A stretch of DNA of 15,012 bases from NCBI GenBank assembly GCA_023423535.1, contig JAFAFL010000040.1, positions 1 through 15,012 of the forward strand. Reading direction: 5' to 3'. The translations under genes and the position numbers were made by a program. This stretch comes from Pseudomonadota bacterium (GTDB lineage: Bacteria > Myxococcota > Myxococcia > Myxococcales > Myxococcaceae). The notes beneath the pieces were generated by a model. It searched no databases and had not been told where the DNA came from. It saw only the letters and a program-made list of their open reading frames with translations. Position 1 is the first letter of the stretch. Each line of letters opens with the position of its first letter. This document shows positions 1 through 6,193 of the stretch, piece after piece.

Positions 1-431
1 ACTCCGCGACGAACTGAGCCTCGATGACGGGCTGCGATTCGGCGACGAACTCGGGCGACTCCGCGATGAACTCGGGCGCGGCTTCGATTACCGGCTGAGA
101 CTCCGCGACGAACTGAGCCTCGATGACCGGCTGCTCTTCCGCGACGACCTCGGGCGCGGCCTCGATGACCGGCTGCTCTTCGGCGACGAACTCTGGCGCA
201 GCCTCGATGACCGGCTGAGACTCGGCAACGAACTCGGGCGCGGCCTCGATGACCGGCTGCTCTTCCGCGACGAACTCGGGCGCCGCCTCGATGACCGGCT
301 GCTCGTCGGCGACGAACTCGGGCGCAGCCTCGATGACCGGCTGCTCGTCGGCGACGAACTCTGGCGCAGCTTCGATGACCGGCTGCTCCTCCGCGACGAA
401 CTCCGGCGCAGCTTCGATGACCGGCTGTTCA
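1..431 (-). repeat. 42-bp in-frame tandem repeat array (14-residue acidic protein repeat)
   Basis: Seven consecutive units of exactly 42 bp fill 117-410. They encode APEFVA(E/D)(E/S)QPVIEA, with one unit reading APEVVAEEQ. A half unit (DEQPVIEA) precedes them at about 411-431. The distal part, 1-116, is degenerate: one unit is shortened to AQFVAESQPVIEA and another carries an internal duplication of the PEF(I/V)AES piece. Differences between units are mostly synonymous or E/D/S exchanges at the same two positions, which suggests repeat expansion under selection for acidic character. The array continues past the left edge, so total copy number is unknown. Confidence 0.95.
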
Positions 432-1441
432 TCCAGCTCGACCTCGACGACGGACTGTTCGTCCATGGTCGCGGCATCGCCCAGCATGCTGGCGATCGTC
501 TCGTCCTCGACCGCCTCGAAGTCGGCGGCCTCGATGACGGGCGCATCCTCTCCGGTCGCCGCGGCTGCGACGGTGTCGTGCTCCTCCACCGAGAGGAAGT
601 CCGCCACCACCTCGACGGGCTGCGCTTCCTCGACCTGCGCGCTCTCCTCTTCGTCGAACTCTTCCGTCGGCGTCAGCGGTTCGACGTCCACGGTGCCCAG
701 TTGCATCGCCTCGGACTCACGCACCGGAGCGGCAAGCTCGGACGGCGCAAAGGTCGCGTAGCTGTGCAGCGAGTCGGGGCTCGGCTCCGCCGCCGGCGCC
801 TCCTCCCAATGCTGCACGGGCTCGACCGCGGGCTGCGCGTCCCACGGCTGCACTTCCGGCTCGGGCGGCTGCGGCTCATCGAACCCGACGCCGGTCATCC
901 AGTTGTGCGGCGAGACCCCCTGCGGGTTGTGCTCCGCGCCAACGTCCCCGCCCCACTGTCCCGCCAGCTGCTGCTGGTACTGCCACTGCGCCCACGCCTG
1001 CGCGTCCCAGCCTTGCGGAGCCGCCTCGGGAGACTGCGCGGCGTACGGATCCACCACGCCCGCGCCCTCCGCCTGTCCCCAGCCCTGCTCGCCGCTCACC
1101 TCGGCCTGGCCGTACCCGTGACCCCAGTTCGGATCCGGCGCGTAGCCTCCCTGCGCGTTCGCGGAGGCCCACGGATCCCACGCCGGCTCGCCACCGCCCT
1201 GCCACCCGGCGTTCGGATCAAACTGCTCCTGCGGCTGCGCGTAGGGATAGGGGTACCAGTTCCCGTCGTCCGCCCAGTAACCCTGGGGCGCAGGCTGCGA
1301 GGAGATCGTCGGCGCTTCCGCGATCCCGAGGACCGCGCGCAGCTCCAGCCAGCGGCCCTCTTCCGCAGGAGACAGTCCCCCGACCTTCCGCTTCTCATCG
1401 AGAAAGCGAAAATCCCTCATCAAAGCCCGCGTTTCGGACAT
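1..1441 (-). CDS. Gln/Trp/Pro-rich protein with acidic 14-residue tandem repeats (partial, C-terminus off the left edge)
   Basis: This gene is read right to left with no stop before the window edge, so only the first 480 codons are visible. The ATG at 1439-1441 follows an AGGTGAG ribosome-binding site. Residues 1-40 form a charged helical segment containing DFRFLDEKRK and SPAEEGRWLELR. I associate such lead segments with myxobacterial PilZ-family proteins, but that is memory, not proof. Residues about 50-185 are disordered-looking and very rich in Trp, Tyr, Gln, Gly and Pro (for example GNWYPYPYAQPQ). Residues about 185-335 are acidic and Pro/Glu-rich. From about residue 337 onward the protein is a repeat array with unit APEFVAEEQPVIEA. 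No signal peptide or membrane segment is visible. No catalytic domain is seen; one may lie in the missing C-terminal part. Function is unknown. The reading frame is well supported by stop-free length, codon bias and the ribosome-binding site. Confidence 0.85.
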   Translation of the reverse strand, partial: MSETRALMRDFRFLDEKRKVGGLSPAEEGRWLELRAVLGIAEAPTISSQPAPQGYWADDGNWYPYPYAQPQEQFDPNAGWQGGGEPAWDPWASANAQGGYAPDPNWGHGYGQAEVSGEQGWGQAEGAGVVDPYAAQSPEAAPQGWDAQAWAQWQYQQQLAGQWGGDVGAEHNPQGVSPHNWMTGVGFDEPQPPEPEVQPWDAQPAVEPVQHWEEAPAAEPSPDSLHSYATFAPSELAAPVRESEAMQLGTVDVEPLTPTEEFDEEESAQVEEAQPVEVVADFLSVEEHDTVAAAATGEDAPVIEAADFEAVEDETIASMLGDAATMDEQSVVEVELDEQPVIEAAPEFVAEEQPVIEAAPEFVADEQPVIEAAPEFVADEQPVIEAAPEFVAEEQPVIEAAPEFVAESQPVIEAAPEFVAEEQPVIEAAPEVVAEEQPVIEAQFVAESQPVIEAAPEFIAESPEFVAESQPVIEAQFVAE

Positions 1442-1497
1442 CACTCACCTGGTGGGACGGGGTCTGCACAACGCGCCGGAGATGGCAGTGGGGCGTG

Positions 1498-1526
1498 ATT
1501 CTATGGGCACTGCAAGTGCCCGTAAA
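1498..1526 (-). promoter_or_regulatory. Putative promoter with a 7-bp-arm palindrome; two alternative readings (sigma-70 with operator, or sigma-54)
   Basis: On the minus strand, 57 bases upstream of the repeat-protein ATG, a perfect inverted repeat GGGCACT-TGC-AGTGCCC lies at 1505-1521. Reading one: TTTACG (1521-1526) and TAGAAT (1498-1503) are 17 bases apart as -35 and -10 boxes, so the palindrome fills the spacer where a repressor would bind. Reading two: GGGCAC-N5-GTGC matches the sigma-54 -24/-12 pattern TGGCAC-N5-TTGC with correct spacing and two mismatches. Either way transcription would start near 1485-1497. The same palindrome could instead be a hairpin ending the upstream peptidase transcript, but no T-tract follows. 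Confidence 0.4.
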
Positions 1527-1558
1527 CCTTCGGGTCTTGGGCCCCCCGCCCGGTTGCT

Positions 1559-2938
1559 TCAGCGCGCCTTCAGCTCGCTCGCAACCTCTTCGTCAAGTCG
1601 CGCGAGCGTGCGGTCGTAGCGTTCACGGAGCGCGTCCTCGAACGGCTTGCCGCGTCCGACTTCCTTCAGCATCGCCACGAAGCGGTCCATGCCGCCCTTG
1701 CGGATGAGCAGGCGCACGGCCGATGCGGACGTCGCGTAGGCGAGCCCGGGATCGCCGGTGGAGATCAACGCCCGGTCGCTCATCGCGGACAAGGACGGCA
1801 GCTCTCCGCGCACCGCCGCGCCGCGCAGCATCACCGCCACCCGCTGCGGCGGCGCGTCCGCGCCGAGGTACCGCCACTGCACGTACTCGGCGATGCCCTC
1901 GTTCACCCAGATGGGGACGCTTCGCGCGTTGCCGCCGGAAAGCTCGTCCACCGCCGCGTGCACGTACTCGTGCACCAGCGTGGAGCGGATCTCGCGGGTC
2001 ATCTCGCCCGCGTCGTTCATGAGGATCGCGTTGTCCCGGTACACCCCCGCCACCGCACGGGCCATCTGCGCGCCGTGGTGCGTGGCGAACTCCTCGCGGG
2101 TGTAGAGCACCACGTCCACCGGCGACTCGCGCGCCTCGCCGAGGATCCGCCGCGTGAACACGTACGCCTCCTCGAGCGCCTCGGCCACGCGGCCCTCGTA
2201 TTCGGCCCGCTGCCCGAAGTCGCGCTGGTTGTCGAAGTAGCGGAAGACGAAGCGCCGGTTGCCGCGGGTGCGCATGCCGCCTGGGCCCACGCCGGACTCG
2301 TAGCTGAGCCCCGACGTCGCCACCGCCGCCGGGCCAGCGCGACCCTCCGCCTTCACCGTCGCGCCACGCGGTGGCGCGGGCTCACCTTCGAAGCGCCGCT
2401 CCACCGCGCGGGCCTGCTGCACCGCCTCGCGCTCCTTCTCCAGCTCCGCGCGCGCGCGCTCCAACAGCCGCTTCGCCTCCGCCGACTCCTTTGCCTTCGC
2501 CGGTACCTTCGCGAGGGCCTCTGCTGCCGCCGCGTGATCGCGATCGTCGAGGTGGTGCCGGCCCAGCTCGAGCAGCAGCCCTCCGTGTCCCTCGAACTTC
2601 TCGACCCCGCGCCGCAGCGCCTCCTCCGCGGTGCCGCCCTGTTGCGCCGCGCGCGCGGTGCGAACGAAGAGCAGGAGGCTCTCCGGCGTCTCCTCGAACA
2701 GCGCGGCGCGCTCGGCGAGGCTGAACGCCATCACCGGATCGCTCTTCTCCAGCGCCGCCGCACCCTGCGCGAGCAGCTTCGAGAGCTCGGCCCTCTCCGC
2801 GGGCTCGTAGCGCTCCGGCGCACCGGCGGCGAAGGCGAGGTAGAGCTCCTCCCAGGCGCGCGTCTTCGCGAGGTCTCTGGCCTTCTGGACGGGGGCCGGC
2901 GTCGAGGCGAGGACGATGGCGAGAGCGAGCGCGCGCAT
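1559..2938 (-). CDS. Exported gluzincin-like zinc metallopeptidase with helical (TPR-like) N-terminal region
   Basis: 459 residues. I chose the ATG at 2936-2938 because it opens directly into an export signal (MRALALAIVLASTPAP); a further 16 in-frame upstream codons would hide that signal. Residues about 20-190 are Ala/Glu/Leu-rich helices that look like TPR repeats (for example a LELGRHHLDDRDHAAAAEAL stretch). The C-terminal half holds the zinc site HEYVH at 323-327 (two His ligands, Glu324 catalytic) followed by WVNEGIAEY, where Glu347 is the likely third ligand. This arrangement is typical of peptidase-MA-like gluzincins. It probably acts in the periplasm or outside the cell; the substrate is unknown. 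It is transcribed divergently from the small exported protein at 3015. No clear Shine-Dalgarno precedes the ATG. Family-level confidence is good; specific function is not assignable. Confidence 0.85.
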   Translation of the reverse strand: MRALALAIVLASTPAPVQKARDLAKTRAWEELYLAFAAGAPERYEPAERAELSKLLAQGAAALEKSDPVMAFSLAERAALFEETPESLLLFVRTARAAQQGGTAEEALRRGVEKFEGHGGLLLELGRHHLDDRDHAAAAEALAKVPAKAKESAEAKRLLERARAELEKEREAVQQARAVERRFEGEPAPPRGATVKAEGRAGPAAVATSGLSYESGVGPGGMRTRGNRRFVFRYFDNQRDFGQRAEYEGRVAEALEEAYVFTRRILGEARESPVDVVLYTREEFATHHGAQMARAVAGVYRDNAILMNDAGEMTREIRSTLVHEYVHAAVDELSGGNARSVPIWVNEGIAEYVQWRYLGADAPPQRVAVMLRGAAVRGELPSLSAMSDRALISTGDPGLAYATSASAVRLLIRKGGMDRFVAMLKEVGRGKPFEDALRERYDRTLARLDEEVASELKAR

Positions 2939-2944
2939 CCGAAA

Positions 2945-2950
2945 AGTATA
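2945..2950 (-). promoter_or_regulatory. -10-like TATACT six bases before the peptidase ATG (possible leaderless promoter)
   Basis: The minus strand reads TATACT, then TTTCGG, then the ATG. A -10 hexamer this close would place the transcription start at or within two bases of the start codon. The interval has no ribosome-binding site, which fits a leaderless mRNA. The candidate -35 region 17 bases upstream (CACCTG) is poor. Confidence 0.35.
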
Positions 2951-3014
2951 GGACAGCGCGGATTGCGCAGGTGCCCCCCCGTCCACAGGTTCGCGTGGGG
3001 TGTGGGGGTGGGGG

Positions 3015-3638
3015 ATGGGGAAGGCTCGAGCGCATGCGCTCGCGCTCTGGTGCTGCGTGGGCGCGAGCCTGTGCAGCCTGCCGGCGTGGGCCGAGGGGAC
3101 GGTGAGGTGGTGGGTGGATGCGCCGGGTCGCGCGGTCCTCGCCTCGCCTCGTCCCCAGGTCAGCGCCCGGGGTGAAGCAGCCTGGGTGCTGGACCTCCCG
3201 GATCGCCGCCTCTTCGTCTCCGCGCAGTCGCTGCCGGTGGACAGGATCGGCGGGCGTTGGCGAGGTCTCCTGCTCGGCTACCGGATGACGCACTCGCGCG
3301 CGGAGGTGCAGTTCCGCGCCGGCTATCGCTACGGTCTGCCGCTGGCCGAGGTGCCGGTCTACGAGGACCACCCGCTCGTCCTCACCTCCGGCAGCGCGAT
3401 CTCGGTCAGCGCGGGGACGGTGACGCGCCTGCAACTCGAGCTCGACAGCTTCCGCGAGATCGCCGGCAGCCGGATCATGCGCCTCGAAGCGGTGCCGGGC
3501 CTGCGCTTCCGCTTTGGGGTGCGCTCGCCGGTGGAGGCGGGGATGGGGATGCTCGCGGGACTGCGCCCGCCGTGGGAGGGCGGGGGCTTCCTCGTGGAGA
3601 GGCTGACCGGCGTGGTGCAGATGTCCGGTCAGTTCTGA
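3015..3638 (+). CDS. Small exported protein of unknown function
   Basis: 207 residues. The frame is open from a GTG at 3000, but the ATG at 3015 is preferred: a purine-rich GGGGGTGGGGG lies just upstream and the protein then starts with a normal signal peptide (basic MGKARAH, hydrophobic core, cleavage after AWA near residue 26). The mature part of about 180 residues is rich in beta-prone, Arg and aromatic residues (VRWWVDAPG, GLLLGYRMTHSRAEVQFRAGYRYG) and has no cysteine and no membrane segment. I recognise no family motif. It is divergent from the peptidase gene, with a 76-base gap that could hold both promoters, so co-regulation is possible. It is convergent with the threonine dehydratase gene. 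Its long size, signal peptide and codon bias support a real gene. Confidence 0.75.
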   Translation: MGKARAHALALWCCVGASLCSLPAWAEGTVRWWVDAPGRAVLASPRPQVSARGEAAWVLDLPDRRLFVSAQSLPVDRIGGRWRGLLLGYRMTHSRAEVQFRAGYRYGLPLAEVPVYEDHPLVLTSGSAISVSAGTVTRLQLELDSFREIAGSRIMRLEAVPGLRFRFGVRSPVEAGMGMLAGLRPPWEGGGFLVERLTGVVQMSGQF

Positions 3639-3650
3639 CGGCAGCCGTCA
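3636..3650. terminator. Palindrome at a convergent gene junction, possible bidirectional terminator
   Basis: TGACGGCAGCCGTCA is a perfect palindrome around a central base (six-bp stem, three-base loop). It begins with the stop codon of the gene ending at 3638 and sits in the 32-base gap before the stop of the convergent threonine dehydratase gene. There is no T-tract on either side, so intrinsic termination is only a guess. It could also be a protein-binding site. Confidence 0.3.
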
Positions 3651-3670
3651 TTCCTGATGGGCAGAGGTGC

Positions 3671-4888
3671 CTACGCGCCGCCCTCGACCTCGACCGCCCA
3701 GCCCTTCGCCTGCAGCAGCCCGACGAGTTCGTTCACGTGGGTGCGGCCGCGCGTCTCCAGCGTGACCTCCACCGCGACCTCGCCGAGGCTCGTCTTCGAG
3801 TAGATCCGGTTGTGGTAGATCTCCGTCACGTTCGCGCCCTGCTCGGCGATGGCGCTCACGAGCTTCGCGAGCATTCCCGGCCGGTCGGCGATCCGCACCA
3901 CCAGCCGCACCAGCCGCCCGTCCTTCAGCAGGCCGCGCTCGATGATCCGGCTGATCACGTTGACGTCGATGTTGCCGCCCGAGAGCACCACCGCGACCTT
4001 GCGGCCCTTCGCCTTCGGGATGCGCCCGTTGAGCAGCGCCGCGAGACCGACCGCGCCCGCGCCCTCGACCACCGCCTTGTCGCGCTCGAGCAGGAGGAGG
4101 ATCGCGTTGGCGATCTCCTCCTCGTCCACGGTCACCAGATCGTCCACGTACTTCTGGATGACCTCGAAGGTGTGCTGGCCGGGGCGCTTCACGCTGATGC
4201 CGTCGGCGATGGTGCTGGCGGTGGGGACCTCGGTGCGCACGCCTGCCTCGCGCGACGCGATCATCGAGGGGATGGCCGCGGTCTGCACGCCGACGATCTG
4301 GATGCGCGGGTTCGTCTCCTTCAGAGCGCAGGCGATCCCGGAGATGAGCCCTCCGCCGCCGACGGGGACCACCACCATCTCGAGGAACGGGTTCTGCTCC
4401 ATCAACTCCAGCGCGATCGTCCCCTGGCCGGCCATGATCAACGGGTCGTCGAACGGGTGGACGAAGGTGCGGCCCTCGCGCTCCTGGATGCGCAGTGCCT
4501 CTGCATAGGCCTCGTCGAAGTTCGCGCCGCTGAGCACCACGCGCGCGCCGAAGGACCTCGTGCGGGTGACCTTGATGAGCGGGGTGCGCTCCGGCATCAC
4601 GATCGTCGTGTCCACGCCGAGCCGGCCCGCGTGGTAGGCGACGCCCTGCGCGTGGTTGCCGGCGGACGCCGCGATGATGCCTCGCGCGCGCTCCTCCGGA
4701 TTGAGCCCCAGCAGCTTGTTCAGCGCCCCGCGCTCCTTGAAGGAGCCGGTCCGCTGCAGGTTCTCACGCTTGAGAAACAGCGCCGAGCAGCCGGCCTCGG
4801 GGAAGTGCTCGGTGCGCGAGCAGGGCGTCCGGTAGATGGACTCGTCGATACGGCGGAACGCTTCTTCGATGTCGGGGAGGGTGATCAA
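3671..4888 (-). CDS. ilvA: Threonine dehydratase (threonine ammonia-lyase), PLP-dependent, with C-terminal ACT domain
   Basis: 405 residues. It deaminates L-threonine to 2-oxobutanoate and ammonia, feeding isoleucine synthesis or threonine catabolism. Visible features are the PLP-lysine motif TGSFKERGA (Lys51), SAGNHAQG at 75-82, the phosphate-binding glycine loop GGGG at 177-180, and a late LSGGN serine motif near 310. A C-terminal ACT domain (about 328-402, with RIADRPGMLAKL) implies allosteric control by an amino acid. The length matches the roughly 400-residue single-ACT type rather than the longer biosynthetic enzyme of E. coli with its large regulatory domain, so tdcB-like is equally fair and the symbol is tentative. 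The start is TTG at 4886-4888, immediately after the TGA of the upstream gene. No other start fits the family N-terminus (MITLPDIEEAFRRI) and no Shine-Dalgarno is obvious, so translation is probably coupled to the upstream cyclic-nucleotide-binding protein. Confidence 0.93.
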   Translation of the reverse strand: MITLPDIEEAFRRIDESIYRTPCSRTEHFPEAGCSALFLKRENLQRTGSFKERGALNKLLGLNPEERARGIIAASAGNHAQGVAYHAGRLGVDTTIVMPERTPLIKVTRTRSFGARVVLSGANFDEAYAEALRIQEREGRTFVHPFDDPLIMAGQGTIALELMEQNPFLEMVVVPVGGGGLISGIACALKETNPRIQIVGVQTAAIPSMIASREAGVRTEVPTASTIADGISVKRPGQHTFEVIQKYVDDLVTVDEEEIANAILLLLERDKAVVEGAGAVGLAALLNGRIPKAKGRKVAVVLSGGNIDVNVISRIIERGLLKDGRLVRLVVRIADRPGMLAKLVSAIAEQGANVTEIYHNRIYSKTSLGEVAVEVTLETRGRTHVNELVGLLQAKGWAVEVEGGA

Positions 4889-5416
4889 TCAGAAGGACCA
4901 GTCGTTGAGAATCTTCTGGAAGGCGAGCAGCTCTTCCTTGCGGCGGCCGCGGCCGGCCTCCACGAGCTTTTCGTTCATCAGCACGAGCCTTCGGCTCATC
5001 AGCTGCGCGAGGTTGTGCACCACCTTCAGCGCCGCGACGTTGTCCGCGCGCACCAGCGACTCGAACTTCTCCACCGAGACCTTCAGCAGGGACGCTTGCG
5101 CCTTCCCCACCACCCGCGCGCTCGCCGAGCGCTTCGAGTGCGGGCCGAAGAGGCTCATCTCGCCGAGCACCGCGCCCTCGCCCATGTGCGCCAGCGTGAG
5201 CGCGCCGCCGTTGCCGTCGCTCTTCTCGATCTCCAGCTCGCCCGCGAGTACGGCATAGAGCGCGTCGCCGTCGTCGCCCTCTTCGAAGAGGATCTTTCCG
5301 GGCGGAAGCTCGATCGCGTCGCAGATGTCGAAGATCTCCGACACCTGCCGCTCGTCGAGTCCGCGGCACAGAGCGAACGTGGCGAGCTGCTTCATGTGCT
5401 GCGAGGGCGCGGTCAT
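4889..5416 (-). CDS. Stand-alone cyclic-nucleotide-binding-domain protein (no HTH)
   Basis: 175 residues; the ATG at 5414-5416 follows a strong GGAGGAAG ribosome-binding site. Residues about 12-125 form a CRP/FNR-type cNMP-binding beta-barrel: PPGKILFEEGDDGDALY, then the phosphate-binding cassette GEMSLFG (Gly85, Glu86) with Arg96 in KRSASA as the likely phosphate ligand. The remaining 50 residues are helical and charged (SRRLVLMNEKLVEAG, GRRKEELLAF) and too short and unlike the winged HTH of Crp/Fnr. So it probably senses a cyclic nucleotide without binding DNA, acting through a protein partner. The stop codon abuts the threonine dehydratase start with zero spacing, making one operon. Modulation of that enzyme is an attractive inference but nothing in the sequence proves it. 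Confidence 0.88.
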   Translation of the reverse strand: MTAPSQHMKQLATFALCRGLDERQVSEIFDICDAIELPPGKILFEEGDDGDALYAVLAGELEIEKSDGNGGALTLAHMGEGAVLGEMSLFGPHSKRSASARVVGKAQASLLKVSVEKFESLVRADNVAALKVVHNLAQLMSRRLVLMNEKLVEAGRGRRKEELLAFQKILNDWSF

Positions 5417-5533
5417 GGCGGGCTTCCTCCGGGTGCGCGGTGGAGCAGAGCGCGCGCAACTTAGTGCAAGCGGGGCGGGGCGTCTGCCCTCACGTGTAGG
5501 AGACGCGGGCGCTCTTCCCTATGCTGCGCGGCC

Positions 5534-6184
5534 ATGCAGCCGCCGGCGCCTCCCCGTCACCAGACCTCCACCTCCAACACGAAGGTCCTCCTCCTCGTGT
5601 TCCTCGGCCTCTTCCTCATGTGCGGGGTCGGGGTCGGCGGCATCGGGCTGCTGGCGTACTTCGGCATGGACAGCGACGAGGTCGCGGACGAGGACGTGGC
5701 GGAGAGCGACCGCGCGATGCTCGTCACCTTCGAGGACGTGGCGGAGTACTACGAGCTCGAGCGCACCGGGGGCGCGGGGACCTTCCGCAAGGGCGGGCTG
5801 CTGGGAAGCCGCGAGCTCGAATACGAGTACGAAGACCCGGGCGACGGCGGCATCTACCTCCTCTCCTCGGTGACGCGGGAGCGCACGACGAAGGAGGCGC
5901 GCGAGACCTACACCGCCATGCAGCTCACCATGGGCGTGATGCTCGGCATGGCGGGCGAGGGCGTCACCCGCGAAGAGCGCAACGACCTCTTCAAGTGGGG
6001 CGACGACTCGAAGCACTACCTGCTCACCGCGGATGGCACGGCGGTGGGCAATTTCTTCATCACGAGGAAGGGGAAGCACGTCTACTTCCTCAGCCTCGGC
6101 GGCGTGGCCTTCGACGATCCGGAGACCCTCAGCGAGCTGCTCACGCCGAGGCTCGAGCGCGCGGTGGCGTGGTCACCGCAGTAG
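5534..6184 (+). CDS. Small membrane-anchored protein of unknown function
   Basis: 216 residues. A short Pro/Gln/Thr-rich N-terminus is followed by one hydrophobic segment at about 18-42 (VLLLVFLGLFLMCGVGVGG) with no cleavage site after it, so an N-terminal anchor with an exported domain is likely. An acidic linker (DSDEVADEDVAESD) leads to a domain of about 150 residues with Tyr/Glu-rich strands (FEDVAEYYELERTGG, RELEYEYEDPGDGG). No family is recognised. The ATG at 5534 has no clear Shine-Dalgarno; a TATGCT sequence at 5520-5525 lies eight bases before it, so a leaderless transcript is conceivable. The gene is divergent from the cNMP-domain gene across about 117 bases and convergent with the glutamate dehydrogenase gene, with only nine bases between stop codons. 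Confidence 0.78.
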   Translation: MQPPAPPRHQTSTSNTKVLLLVFLGLFLMCGVGVGGIGLLAYFGMDSDEVADEDVAESDRAMLVTFEDVAEYYELERTGGAGTFRKGGLLGSRELEYEYEDPGDGGIYLLSSVTRERTTKEARETYTAMQLTMGVMLGMAGEGVTREERNDLFKWGDDSKHYLLTADGTAVGNFFITRKGKHVYFLSLGGVAFDDPETLSELLTPRLERAVAWSPQ

Positions 6185-6193
6185 CCGCACGCC

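Noticed and set aside
1..431. CRISPR array
   Set aside because: The units are contiguous with no unique spacers, multiples of three, and in-frame within a protein-coding gene.
249..761. Plus-strand open frame over the 42-bp repeats encoding a Ser/Thr/Cys-rich repeat
   Set aside because: It exists because a 42-bp repeat without stops stays open in several frames. The minus-strand frame has the start, ribosome-binding site, codon bias and acidic low-complexity composition expected of a real protein.
3257..5464. 735-codon plus-strand open frame opposite threonine dehydratase and the cNMP-domain gene
   Set aside because: Its product is a His/Arg/Ala-rich mirror of well-conserved genes on the other strand; high GC content keeps such antisense frames open.
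5465..5520. Imperfect inverted repeat CGTCTGCC...AGGAGACG in the divergent region before 5534
   Set aside because: The arms mismatch after five bases and no promoter boxes align with it, so it is within expectation for GC-rich DNA.
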